From positions 1,426,001-1,490,000 of the forward strand of contig OZ345379.1 of assembly GCA_977006965.1 (NCBI GenBank): a stretch of 64,000 bases of DNA, given 5' to 3'. The position numbers and the translations under genes are program-made. Origin of the DNA: Phymatolithon calcareum (Eukaryota > Rhodophyta > Florideophyceae > Hapalidiales). Each line of letters opens with the position of its first letter. Within the stretch, counting starts at the first letter, position 1. Below are positions 25,147 through 35,776 of the stretch, piece by piece. Under the pieces are notes generated by a model. The model had not been told where the DNA came from and ran no database searches. It saw only the letters and a program-made list of their open reading frames with translations.

Positions 25147-25591
25147 TGTTGGAGGAAGGTTAGGGAATGGATGAGGAGAGAGGAAAAGTTTGGTTGGAGT
25201 GGATTGGTTGAGTAGAAGATGATTTGTGAGTGAATGAGTTCCTTGGTTTATTCACTTGGCGGACCTCAGGTCTGGCATATATAGGCCTGAGAATCCGACC
25301 AGACAAGGTAAAAGTCTTAGTCGAAGACGGAGACACTCTAACCCTAAACAAATTTGTCAAAATATCATATGACACGTGTAACATGAAAAAATGAAGAATC
25401 ATCTACTGAGTGAGGGGAGTATGATTATCATACTCTTATTATAATTTGACACGTGTCACTGCCAATCTTCTTGATTCAAAGTTCTGAGACACTTTGACTT
25501 TCGACTTGACACGTGTACACGTGTACCGAGATCATACCTTGATATTGAAGTGTGTTTGCGACTAGAGCTCCAAGCAATCACACTTCCAACA
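25147..25591 (-). repeat. copia 5' LTR
   Basis: The LTR is 445 bp with the same termini as the copy at 20020-20464 and is followed by target copy GGCGG. Differences from the other LTR include GAGAGAGG against GAGAGTGG and GATTGGTT against GATTGATT. Confidence 0.95.
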
Positions 25592-27246
25592 GGCGGCACA
25601 CATCAAAGTTAGCATAACTTTGCAAAGCTTGAGAAGGTTTTGTACGGAGCAACAGAAGGGCGTGGAAGGTATGATGTCCGATAGTGCGTGCGAGGTCGCC
25701 AGCGAATGGAAGTGGCTGAGACGCCCTATAAGAGTACCGTTAGAGATAACCACACCCTGTAGCTCTCTCCGTATGAATGCATGTTTTGCTGCACTGCTAG
25801 CTTTCTCAATCACGATGCAATGCTCGCGCCCTTCCGTCATGATCTTTTTTTTCCTTGCTGATGAACTGCACTGAAAAACCTCGACATGCATTTTGCAGGG
25901 TCCGATGGTGCAAATGAGAACTCCATCGGAGAGAATCTGACGTGAGCCATCGATTCTCTTACTCCCACAAGAGCAGAGCAGTGGAGCGACAACAAGATAC
26001 GGCTTTGACAGACAGCACAGCTCAGCGATACGTCTATCTTGCTTTAGCGCCCGTGCAGAGTTCACTTGAGCAAGAGGTAAATTAGAAACAGCGGCAGTAT
26101 CGGAGGAATCAAAGATTGGTTCTGGCTCAGAAACCGTATTTGCATTGCATTGCTCTTGCTCGGTGATAAACGATACTGTCCTTGTGTGGTGGCAGTTTCC
26201 GTGCAAAACGTTGTCACAAAACGCACAAACATTCTTGGTAGACCCCTTTGTGACATGCCTTACGGGAACAAACATTACTTCATTTGTATCTGATGTGCTT
26301 TCAGAAGCGACAACAACAATTATTGACCTCTTCTAAGAATTGTACAGCTTCGGTAGACTGCGAATGTACTCTGCGCAGGAAAAGTCAAAACTTTGAGAGA
26401 AGAAACGTGCAATAACCTTTGCAGCAATAGCTTTTGGCAAGTTCAAAGCAAAGGAAACAGCATTGACAACATTGCAAATTCCTGTAAGATGAGCGCAGCT
26501 GCGATTTTCCACATTATGCAGTGATTCCCCATCGACTCTGAATAACGCTGACCTGATACAAGTATAATATATTCTGCCGTCAATGTTCATTCAAGAGCCT
26601 GAACAATGTCGATCCATAGCATTCGCAGCAGAAGAATCCACGTTCCATGATCGAGGAACTTTGAGGCATAGTGCGAGATATGGTGCCTCTATCACTTTTA
26701 CGAAATGTATCTCTTTTTACCTAGTGAATGTTTCGAAACTTGTAGTTAGTCTTGCAGAAAATTCTAGTGGGAGCGGGGGTTGGTGTGATATTTCTTGGTT
26801 CGCAAGAACTTCAATTGCAGATCTTTTCATAGTTTCGGAGACGTAAGGGAGTCGCACGCCACAGAGCTTAATTATCCAACGACATATCTTAGCTGTATCT
26901 GCGGACCGATGCAGTTCTGCATATTGTATTTTGACTAAGGCTTTCCACCCTTCTCATGGTGGGTACCGGGCCTTTATTGTATCATTGCTTTGAATGTGAA
27001 GATATGCTCATGAGAAAGGTCGATGAACTCATTGTCTGACTGCACCAGATTCCGGGAACTTGAAGAGGTCATGACCAACTCATCGAGTATCCGTTGTATG
27101 TCTTCTTCAGTAAAAAGGCTATTTTGCGGGTAAAATGATTCAACAACGGGGCATTGACGAGCTCGAAATGATGTTGGTATTTGCATGAACGTTGTCCGAA
27201 TGGTTTCAAACTCTAGAGAGGTCCACAGGCTGGACACACCTGCCAT
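25592..27246 (-). pseudogene. KDZ/Zisupton-type transposase pseudogene, N-terminal half
   Basis: It starts at the ATG at 27246 (MAGVSSLWTSLEF). A frame change occurs near 26960. One frame then runs to the copia insertion with TAA (about 26700), TGA (about 26595) and TAG (26333) as its only interruptions. Cys-rich segments (VCAFCDNVLHGNCHH; APLLCSCGSKR) suggest the zinc-binding CxC region that precedes KDZ catalytic domains. The frame passes the copia target site and resumes at 20019. A small gene (27304-28101) starts only 57 bases away on the other strand. The family call rests mainly on the C-terminal half. Confidence 0.7.
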
Positions 27247-27303
27247 GCAGTTGAAGAAACTGCAAGAAAGAACAATTCTCTTGGAGAAGTGTATATTGTT
27301 GTG

Positions 27304-28101
27304 ATGGCCAAAACAAGAAATCCTTCAGACTCTCGAGTTCAGGACTTTGTCCTGTGGGGGCCTCCAGTTTCTCCATGTCAGCCAAGATCTAACCGTCAAT
27401 CTGACCAAGAAGCACCTTGGATAAAGTGTACAGATCAGGGACCCGATGCGGAAGAAAATGGGCGTACTGAACAATTTGATAACATATGTTCTGATTTGAG
27501 AATCGCGAGAATTTTCCGAAATCAGGCCGTGACTCCTCCTCCGTCAAATATACTAAAGATTTCGCCCTCAGCCGTCCGTCGTAACAATCATCAACCACCG
27601 AATGTTGTACATCCAACATCACCGCGAATAATATCATCTCCAGCAATAATTAGCACGAATCGGCCAACGACTTCGGTGCTGCCAATCTCTCCTGAGCTTT
27701 CAACTAAACCCGCCGAACCATCTCATTCAGAGGTTGGGCTGTCACGGAAATATCAGCAGTTCGGCTTTGTGAAGTCAAATACTCAGAAGACTATTCCAGA
27801 TATCCCGCTTGGAAATATTATTCTCCGTACTAAGTCGGAGCAGCAGAAGTTTTTTCGAATAAGGGATGCTATTTTCGCTCGATGCCTATCTCTACTTCTC
27901 TACACGTCAGGAGTAACGTCACATTCGAGCTATAGTCACGAGCACACTTTGGCGTCTGCTCCAAAACTTGTTCTCGAACACGCCCTTCAAGATATTATGA
28001 TTGCATTCAGGAAGAAGAATGACATAGCGCAAAACTCCGTGAAGTATACTTCTTTGATTCCAACCCCCAACTTCAAAATGCGAAAGCCCAATTCTTACTA
28101 G
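27304..28101 (+). CDS. hypothetical 265-residue protein, divergent from the KDZ transposase
   Basis: The ATG at 27304 starts MAKTRNPSDSRVQ and the frame is open to a TAG at 28101. The first two thirds are rich in Pro, Ser, Asn and Ile with repeated SP motifs and look disordered. The last ~90 residues (from SRKYQQFGFVKS) look folded and helical. No domain was recognised. The 57-base gap to the divergent transposase start suggests a shared promoter, so it may be an accessory gene of the same transposon. It lacks the stop codons that riddle the neighbour. A 75-codon frame at 28166-28393 in another phase could be a further exon. Confidence 0.4.
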   Translation: MAKTRNPSDSRVQDFVLWGPPVSPCQPRSNRQSDQEAPWIKCTDQGPDAEENGRTEQFDNICSDLRIARIFRNQAVTPPPSNILKISPSAVRRNNHQPPNVVHPTSPRIISSPAIISTNRPTTSVLPISPELSTKPAEPSHSEVGLSRKYQQFGFVKSNTQKTIPDIPLGNIILRTKSEQQKFFRIRDAIFARCLSLLLYTSGVTSHSSYSHEHTLASAPKLVLEHALQDIMIAFRKKNDIAQNSVKYTSLIPTPNFKMRKPNSY

Positions 28102-29264
28102 TGGGTCTCATGCGAAAGTATTCTGGTTTAGAGGTTTTCCAACAAAATCACGAAGAAGTTCTAAGTTGAAAAAGCCCGATCGGAACAAAAAGACCTTGAG
28201 CTTCGCCCTGTGTGCAGTTCTTTTACAGATTGACCCACTGGGAATATGCGAAGAAAAGCTAAGAGACCTCGCCAAAAAGGGGTCTCGGAAGTTCCGGATG
28301 CTCTATCCGACTCGGAAAGGAATGCGGAGGGCCGAAACTTTGCTCAGAAAATCTCGCGGACCCAGGCTCTACATATTTCAACAGTGCCGATAATCGCGTG
28401 GCGCTCAGACGTGCTTTACCATTCAGCTCGTTTCTTTCAGAGATACAAGATCCGGAAAATTGCATGGTAGTAAGGCTTGTCTCCTCACCTGGTCACAAAA
28501 TTGATGAGGGCTGTGATGAATACAAGTTTTGATGTATCGAGCGCATATCGAAAGTAGACCTGCGCGACGGCTTTGTATATGTCGTTGGATCAGCTATTCT
28601 TGCAGGTTTTCACTTCATTTCCAAAGATAACATATCTGAGCACTGTATTGATCCACTCGACATTTCCAAATCTGTAGTCATCTGCGTTGCTAGAGCTGCA
28701 GACGAGCACAAGTCTGACTGTTATCTATTTCACAAGTGGTACAAATTCGGGAAATCTTTTGCATATATTGTGGGTTCTTCAAGACCACCGAAAACTCTGA
28801 AAGGTCTAGAAAGTCTGCCCACCGCCTTTGGATCAAGGACCTTGTAGACCAAATATAGAACTATGCTAAAGAGAGGTTCTATCAATTTATGGTGTATTAC
28901 AACGTAGGCGTGTGTTGAGCTAAGCGTATCTAGTGAGATGATGAATAGCATGGGAGCTTAACCTGTCATCGGCGGCCAATTTACTGGTCCGAGAATGTAT
29001 GATACATGCTGATGCGAAATCATAGAGTAGAAGTAGAAGTACTTGAAGCTTTAGCATACCTGTACTTTTGGAAATCGAAAAATGCCAAAGTACGAGTACT
29101 TGGAAATCATACTTGTAATTGGCTAACTGTCAGACGTGATAATCAAATATGATATTGCAGCTCGAAATCGCTCGGGTCTTATATGGCTCCGCTCAAAAAT
29201 CATTTCACGTCCGATACCATTTCGCCTGAGTTCTGTAAGTCTCTTACATTGATCAATTGCCTGC
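28102..29264. other. no gene recognised
   Basis: Only short frames occur. The stretch near 29075-29125 (AAAGTACGAGTACTTGGAAA...) resembles 17470-17525. Confidence 0.35.
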
Positions 29265-30689
29265 TCATTTATTTCGCATAATCTTAGGTCTATTGCTTTC
29301 TGGCTGCGATCCCGTACTCTCTTTGTGCTTTCCCAGGCATGATCCAAATACTCTATGCGAGAAAAATTGCTTCAGCTTGCCAAGTTCAGGCCTTAGGGAT
29401 GGTGACTGCTCTCTTACCACGATGTTTCGTTGTTGAAGTCCACGCACGCATAATCCTCTCAAGGAAGTGCAGCGTGATAATGAAATATATGCCATCCCTG
29501 CTGGGCACCAGGTACCCAGTTTCATAAAATCAACTGATACTGAGCTTAGAGAAAGACCTTTAGCTCAATGGACAGTTAATGCGCACGCTGTTACAAGTGG
29601 TACTTGCTTTCGGTAGGAAAGGACTCTTGAGTCACGCCCGAAAACTTCGAAACGAGTCGCGTGTACGAGGAACAGCCCGTAAGTTCTGCTTGCTTCAATG
29701 CACAAGCACAAAAGCCCTCGCGTTCCTTCGTGCTTTTCAATAGAATGGACTTTCGTGCGAGTCCCGTGGAGAAGAGGTCCAACCTTTCTAGTTTGCAAAG
29801 CATGACAGCCAGATTTGACAGTAACAGTTTCTGGGGCAGAGACAGAAATCTTCTTCGCCAGCTCAGAAGTACGAGATGTGCAGTACGTGTCTTCACATCT
29901 GCTCGTATATTCCGAGCCGGGGATTAATCTCAGCGCTGCATGATTCACCTCGTTGACTTGATAATTTCTCGGGCACAAGATTGTGTGCAAGAATGGACCA
30001 CAATCCCATTTCGATAAGGTAGCGTTAATGTGCGCAATATCTTGGTTACTAGAGCAACCCAGGCGCATCATGTTTAGGATGTTGTAAAACTCTATGTCTT
30101 GCGCTTGCCTATGATTTCCGCTCAGAAGTGCAATCACGCCCGTCCCAAGAACACCAAACAGTAGAACCCAAGTTTGAGAAGAAAACACAGGTCCAAACAC
30201 ACCATTAGGCTCAAGTTGAAAAGGGTCTCCAGGCACAATAAGCTGTCTAGATACCATTGGTAGGCACGCTGAGCGCTCTGATTTCGCAGTGTGGCTCAGC
30301 ACCCAATCCATAGCGTCTAGCACCTGCGCTTTTAGCACGGTTATCTCGTCCACAAGTATTGCCTTGACGTTCGCGAAAAAGTCGCATAGCTTCTTGTTCT
30401 TCTTCACGTGCTCCCACAGCTCCGCATTTTTGAAGTTGAATCCCGCCCGCACGCCAAAGAGCGAATGAATAGTGATACCGTGAATGTTTGCGGCAGCTTG
30501 CTTGGTTGATGCGCAAGCCACGACACAGGATGGAGAGTGTCGTTCTCTTGCTTCTTGAAGAATTCGTGTCAACATGAAAGATTTTCTCGACCCCGCTCCA
30601 CCAAAAAGTGCAACACTTCGACCTTCACGAAACGCCGTCATCGCCCTTAACTGATTGAAATCATATCCGGAATCGGTTTTCTTCTCCAT
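29265..30689 (-). pseudogene. PIF1-family helicase relic
   Basis: From the ATG at 30689, the Walker A block reads FGGAGSRKSFML. The family has GGAGTGKS, so the second invariant Gly is Arg here and ATP binding should be impaired. Walker B is AILVDEI. A Q-loop-like GDPFQLEP and the NHRQ block follow. A TGA at 29565 cuts the protein in the conserved TVHKSQG block (TVH*AKGLSL). The same frame continues beyond it with GMAYISLSRCTSLRGL, the last helicase motif, and ends at 29265. PIF1 helicases occur as host genes and inside Helitrons. No Rep-endonuclease part or Helitron end was seen, so origin is open. The 5' side abuts a dispersed repeat. Confidence 0.8.
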
Positions 30690-30893
30690 TTCTCTCAGAT
30701 CGGTGCCACAGAACAACGATGAAGCCTTGTGCGGTACGCAGTTGGTCTGGTATTCTACCGCCTATCGCACGTCCCTGTTCGAGGCTTATGATTCGCACTG
30801 ATATTTCACACCCTGCCAAAGGCCTCAATGGAATATGACAAGCAGCCCCGCCTTCAATTTTGTTCGTCTTTTCTCGCACTGACATCGCTTCGC

Positions 30894-31245
30894 CCCACAA
30901 CCCGGTGCGGAGTCACTTCGCTCTACGCACTGAGCATTTGCGTTATGCCGTTTTGGTATGCTACGTGAAGTTGACGGCCCATCTAACGTCGCCATCATCT
31001 AACGTTGCCGACATCGTTCATCGCTTCATACCCTCCTTCTTTTTGTTTGCCCACCATTCCTCTCACGCGTCATCTGAACGCCGGTTCCTAGCACTCCTCT
31101 TTCCGTCTTCGCTCTTTTCGACTTCCCATTTTCCCTTTCCTCATTTCAGTCACTCTCTCTTTTTGTCTCTCTCGGTCTTTTTCTCCTCCGGTTTTCTCTG
31201 ACCGTTGTGGCGTCGGGTTCTTGTGAGCCTTGGGCTACACCAATA
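30894..31245 (+). repeat. dispersed promoter-like repeat, copy 1
   Basis: This shares an ordered series of blocks with 40800-41145: GAAGTTGACGGCCCATC, CATCATC.AACGTTGCCGA, a long pyrimidine-rich tract, TCCTCCGGT and the terminal GTCGGGTTCTTGTGAGCCT. The CT-rich composition and position upstream of genes suggest a promoter-bearing repeat or an LTR-like remnant, but no coding capacity is present. Confidence 0.65.
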
Positions 31246-32878
31246 CAGTACTGTAGTTACCGACCGTTACAACGGACTTTGCAGGAGCTGCATTTACCGA
31301 CAATCAAAGTCGATTCCCAATTCGCCACTGGGGAGGTTTTTCTTTCCCTAACTCGATGCCGTGGTCGGCAATGATTGCCAAAGAATTTGGCGTTGCTTGG
31401 AGTGTTTAAAAAGACATGATCAATTTTTAATTAGAATTTGAATTCTGCAACTCAATTCGTATGTTGGAGCAGTTGCACCGTGATGCTTTGAAATTGGGTT
31501 GCCCCCTCCCTTCCCGGGCTACTCAACTCGGAATCGTCCTTGACAAATTCTCGATGGGAATGGGAATTGTCCAAGAAAAAATCCTAACTGAAGTCCAAGA
31601 CTGATTATTGGTTACAAGCGACGAGAAAAGCTGCTAGCTTGTGAGGAGGACAAACATGGGTCCTTCCAGGCAATTGCACTAGCTAGTTACCGGAAGATGT
31701 TCAGAAAGCGCACGATACGTTCTTTAGCCTGTCAAGGTAACGTGAGACAGACAGAGGTAACATGAAAATGTGGAGACCGGACAGAACATGGGTCCAAGAG
31801 TCTGTCGTCAAACTAGAATGTTGTGAAGAAGATGTGCCTGCTCGGTTCGGATATAAATGGCGTCCCTTGAGACACAAAAGTGTACCTCTTATTCCCTGGT
31901 GCCGGGCGGCGTACTGTAGAAGAGATTTGTAGAGCAGTCCGGGTGGTATACGCGGAGGAGATACTGGCATGGCAATAACCGGCGTGGTTGACGACAGCCG
32001 TTTCGTTTTTGGAGACCGTGGTTGGGTGCAAAGTTGGGACACCAGTGAGCGAATCCAGAGAGTTTTAGTACGAGGGGCGGTATACAAAGCTTGCACTTCT
32101 ACGAGGATTTTTAATTCAAGTATTTTTTAATCCCAGTTTGCCTCTCATACTGCAAAAATTCATACTGCAAACGTTGAGGTTTATGGGGACACAGTAAAAT
32201 AATTTTTGTTACCAGTCTCCCGCACATCGCAATACTTCGTTGAGCATTTTTCGCCCTTCTTCGCGTACACGCATCCCTGATGAGAAGGTTCGGGGTGATG
32301 TGGTGTACCTTGTGCAAAGGTACAAGGAAAGTGGCGTTTTTCGTGTCCGAATATGCCTTTTCGTTTAGATGATGTAGAGGACTCTCAGGTTCAGCTGCGG
32401 ATCTCAATTCATCCCGGACGTATTATTCACCGCAATGACATCTTTTTCCCCAAAATGCGAGATTCTAAAAAGTACATGCAGTTCCTCGTCGACTAAAACC
32501 TTCGTTTCCTGGACAAAAACGGAACATATCGGACTGCATGAACATTCCAAAAATATACATGGGCTGCAGGAAGAGGAGTGCTCAAATGTATCCATTCTGG
32601 AGCATCCCTTGCTGGGGAGGAGCAATATGAAAACGGGAGGGTGTTAACATGTATTCTGTCTTCGTTTTTCGGAGGCAAGAGGTATTAAATAGCTTCTTGA
32701 AAGTTTGACATGCTGTACCTACATAATGCGAACAAGCTTTACTCGTGCAATGCAGAACTGGTCGCATATCATTGCTAGGACCTTAAGGGTAACTCGAGAT
32801 GTAAGTTGGAATAGTATTGAAGCTCGGTAACTGCAGCGAATACTTCGAAAAGTGGCTTCTAATACCTAAAAGGGACTA
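31246..32878. other. no gene recognised
   Basis: The longest frame (31701-32096, minus) is Ser/Thr-rich with no motif. Nothing else can be supported. Confidence 0.35.
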
Positions 32879-32902
32879 CAGTCGAACCTGTATTGCTGCA
32901 AC
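32879..32902 (+). repeat. pogo/Tigger-type terminal inverted repeat, left
   Basis: CAGTCGAACCTGTATTGCTG... is preceded by TA, the target used by the Tc1/mariner-pogo superfamily. It matches the reverse complement of 46142-46165 at 23 of 24 positions. Inward it is repeated imperfectly twice more (ACCTGTATAGCTGCA, ACCTGCATTCGTGCA), giving an iterated terminus that could bind the transposase. Confidence 0.75.
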
Positions 32903-32939
32903 CTGTATAGCTGCAAAACCTGCATTCGTGCAATCGAAT

Positions 32940-33999
32940 CGCCTAGACCGATTTGGTATATGCCGAAAAGTAACTAAATTTAAACCTACCTTGCAAACTG
33001 CATTAGTGCAACTGAAGGAAATGCCACCCTTAATTTTGAATAAAATTTTGATAGCACGGATTGCAACAGAGACTGGCTCTCGTCATAAATCATGCAGGGC
33101 AGCTTGCGAAGTAAGTTCCATGTGCTACATAGAATAACGTTATTTGATGATGCTCATCCCTGCAGGAAACACCACTGCGCATACCAGTACGCCTCCGTAT
33201 GTGTTTTCGCAAAGCTCGGCAGCCACATTACATCCGAACATCGCTCATTGCGCCCTACAGACGGTCGCTTGCCGAGGGAGAGGCATACAACGGAAATATA
33301 TCTGGCGTGCTGCAGTGCGGCGTGCCTCGAACGCAGTTGTGTTTTCAGCGCAAAAAGTGCTCTCCGCCTGATTCCTCGTGTTATGTGATTCGATGTTGGA
33401 CTGCTGTGGCGGTGCGTCCCGCACCGAACACCGAGCACGATCTCAGTCAGTTCTGCTCAGCGGTCAAGCTGTGTTGATACGGACTTGCAGCATCTGCGCT
33501 GCCCCGCTGATGGCCTTCATGCGCTCAGATCGGATACTCGGCTACATTCCGCTGTAACATTGCACAAGATGACCAGCGACCTGTCGTGCGAGCACGACTG
33601 CACCTTCGCACAGCGCACTACAGTATTTCTGGAGCTCTATGATGGTGACAGCGGGCCGACGGGTAATGGGTCCTCCATCTCGAATTGCGAAAACGTTTTA
33701 TGTGCCGGAGGCTAGCACTAAACTTTCAGAGAACCGCTTCTCTCGTCTAATGACCAAAGTGACTCTCTGTACCATTTGCTTGGTGTTGACGTACAATGCT
33801 AACGTGGATAGCAGCTATTTGATATAGGCTTGCGATTGTGCCGTTCGAGCTGCAGGTGGTAGTTTAAAGAGGAGTCGTTCTGTAACGGATATCATTTTAG
33901 TACTGCTATTTTACTCACGTCTCTAGCATTAAACAAATCCTTCACCACCCATCTCCTTTCCGCTGCGTCTCACCTTCGCTGCTCTCTGTCTTTAACACC
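32940..33999. promoter_or_regulatory. untranslated leader of the pogo-like element
   Basis: About 1.06 kb lies between the left TIR and the transposase ATG. The region from 33200 to 33700 is less AT-rich with several short overlapping frames but no recognisable domain. It probably holds the promoter and leader. Confidence 0.4.
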
Positions 34000-35727
34000 A
34001 TGGGCAAGAAAGCTCCTAAATACCTGACGAATGCCGAAAAAATTCGGATCCTGCAGGAAATTGATCGACGCAACTCACAGGGCGAGTCCTTCACTCTCGT
34101 CGATATCGCCATATGGGCAAAGGACAAATTCAAACTACCATTTTCCCCTTCCAGCTCCACTATTTCGCGCTTGCGCTCCTCTGCGGGAAACATCCGTAAG
34201 CGCGGACTCAGGTCGCAGAAAAAGACTAGGCCCCTGGTGAGCAGTGCCCTTGATGCAAAACTCGCTCAATGGGTGTGCAACATGGAGTCTCGCCGTCTTG
34301 CTGTTACGGGTGACATGATAAAAGAGAAGGGTGCCCGAGTTCTTGTGCAAGTCAATGAGCAGCTTCCGGAGAGCAAGCAACTGAAGCTAAATTTTTCAAA
34401 CGGTTGGCTGCAACAATTTAAGCAGCGCCACCTCTTTCGGGTCCACAAACCACACGGAGAGTCGGGAGATGCCGACATTGCTGCGATACAACAGAAGCTC
34501 CCGGTCATCAAGGAAAAACTATCAAGTTTTGCACTAAATGACGTCTTCAACGCAGACGAGTTGGGGCATTTTTATCAGCTTGCTCCGGCTCAAACTATAG
34601 CACGAAATGCACTACCAGGTCGGAAAAAGCAAAAGGTACGCATGACCTACCTTGCTTGCGCTAATGCAGTTGGAACCGAAAAGTTTCCGCTAATGTCTAT
34701 CGGCCGAGCTTGCCGCCCTCGCCCTTTTCGAGGGAAGTACGGACACGAGCTGGGCTTCGATTACTATTTCAATAATAAGGCATGGATGAACAGCGAGTTG
34801 TTCTTTGCCTGGTTGAAGCGCTTCGACCACTACATTGGCGCCACTCCCGGGAGGAAGGCCGCACTGCTCATCGACAACTGTTCGGCGCATGGAACGGCCC
34901 AAACACTGCCGGACCTGCAACACGTCGAGGTCATTTTCCTCCCACCCAACACGACCTCTCATATACAGCCGATGGATGCCGGGATTATCGCCGCCCTCAA
35001 AACCCGCTACCGGCGCCGCCAAATTTCTCGCGCACTCGGCTTCCTAGACAGTACGCAGTGCACCGACGACGATGTTTACAAAATCGACCAGCTAACGGCT
35101 ATGCGCTGGATGCGCGACATCTGGCAGGAGATGAAAGAAGAAACTATCTTTAATTGCTGGCTCCACACGGGAATAGTCGACCACTTGCTCGGAGACAGCG
35201 TATCCACGACGACGACAGAGATGATTGAGCGAGAGAATACGGAGCTCGCACAGCTTCTCGCTGAAGTTGTGCCGCCGCGCATGCGCATCAATATAGGCGA
35301 CCTCGTCAGCCCAAATGAGGAGGATGACTGCATCGCAGATGTGGAAGAGGCGACACTTGTCGGCGATATCCTGCATGAAATGAATCCTGTTGAGACCAGC
35401 AAAGCCGCTGAGAGTGTTGAACAGGAGAACAAGCCGAAATTGTCGCTTGCTGAGCAGTTGCGTCATCTGCGTTTGGCAGTAGAGATCATGGACGAGAGAG
35501 GAGAGTGTTCGTGGTCTGTGCGGCGCGCCATCATCTGGGAACTTTTGGGGGTTCCGATGGCACGGGACACACGTGCCATCGGTGGCTTGGCCCTGGTGCC
35601 GTCGGAGCACGTCGTTACTATCAAGGTACGTGCAGCTGGCACGTGCCGATGGCACTGCGCCGTGCCTCATGTGCCGCGACGTGTGGAGCCAATTAAAACC
35701 AAGCGCGCATCGTCTACTTCACAGTGA
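34000..35727 (+). CDS. pogo/Tigger-type transposase, intact
   Basis: The protein has 575 residues. The start is an ATG in a strong context (CACCATGG). Residues ~8-60 form a CENP-B/pogo-type N-terminal helix-turn-helix (LTNAEKIRILQEID...). Residues ~85-150 match the second, Tc5/CENP-B DNA-binding domain. The DDE nuclease follows, with NADE at 184-187 (Asp186), LLIDNCSAHG (Asp292) and HIQPMDAG (Asp326). The 34-residue spacing of the last two is typical of pogo. The acidic C-terminal ~200 residues are less conserved. No stop or frameshift is present, unlike most elements here. The last ~60 codons overlap a repeat segment found inverted at 45880-45965. The enzyme would bind terminal repeats and cut and paste DNA in the nucleus. 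Confidence 0.93.
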   Translation: MGKKAPKYLTNAEKIRILQEIDRRNSQGESFTLVDIAIWAKDKFKLPFSPSSSTISRLRSSAGNIRKRGLRSQKKTRPLVSSALDAKLAQWVCNMESRRLAVTGDMIKEKGARVLVQVNEQLPESKQLKLNFSNGWLQQFKQRHLFRVHKPHGESGDADIAAIQQKLPVIKEKLSSFALNDVFNADELGHFYQLAPAQTIARNALPGRKKQKVRMTYLACANAVGTEKFPLMSIGRACRPRPFRGKYGHELGFDYYFNNKAWMNSELFFAWLKRFDHYIGATPGRKAALLIDNCSAHGTAQTLPDLQHVEVIFLPPNTTSHIQPMDAGIIAALKTRYRRRQISRALGFLDSTQCTDDDVYKIDQLTAMRWMRDIWQEMKEETIFNCWLHTGIVDHLLGDSVSTTTTEMIERENTELAQLLAEVVPPRMRINIGDLVSPNEEDDCIADVEEATLVGDILHEMNPVETSKAAESVEQENKPKLSLAEQLRHLRLAVEIMDERGECSWSVRRAIIWELLGVPMARDTRAIGGLALVPSEHVVTIKVRAAGTCRWHCAVPHVPRRVEPIKTKRASSTSQ

Positions 35728-35776
35728 CAGTGACTCTTGTCACACATGCTAGAAATAATTGGGTTTCAGAAACTTT

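Larger units (their letters stand above)
20020..25591 (-). mobile_element. Ty1/copia LTR retrotransposon inserted in the KDZ gene
   Basis: The element is 5,572 bp with 445-bp LTRs at both ends, TG...CA termini and a perfect 5-bp target duplication GGCGG (20015-20019 and 25592-25596). The coding strand is minus, so the 5' LTR is the right one. Four differences were seen between the LTRs (about 99% identity), so insertion is fairly recent. The internal reading frame nevertheless carries three nonsense codons and a frameshift, which suggests it moved with proteins supplied by another copy. Element length plus target copy is a multiple of three, so the KDZ frame is the same on both sides. Confidence 0.96.

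Noticed and set aside
3460-30689. Stop-codon reassignment as the cause of in-frame stops
   Set aside because: All three stop codons occur inside relics, while intact genes end normally with TGA (Sel1, pogo, antisense ORF), TAA (pol) or TAG (gag), and some relics also carry frameshifts.
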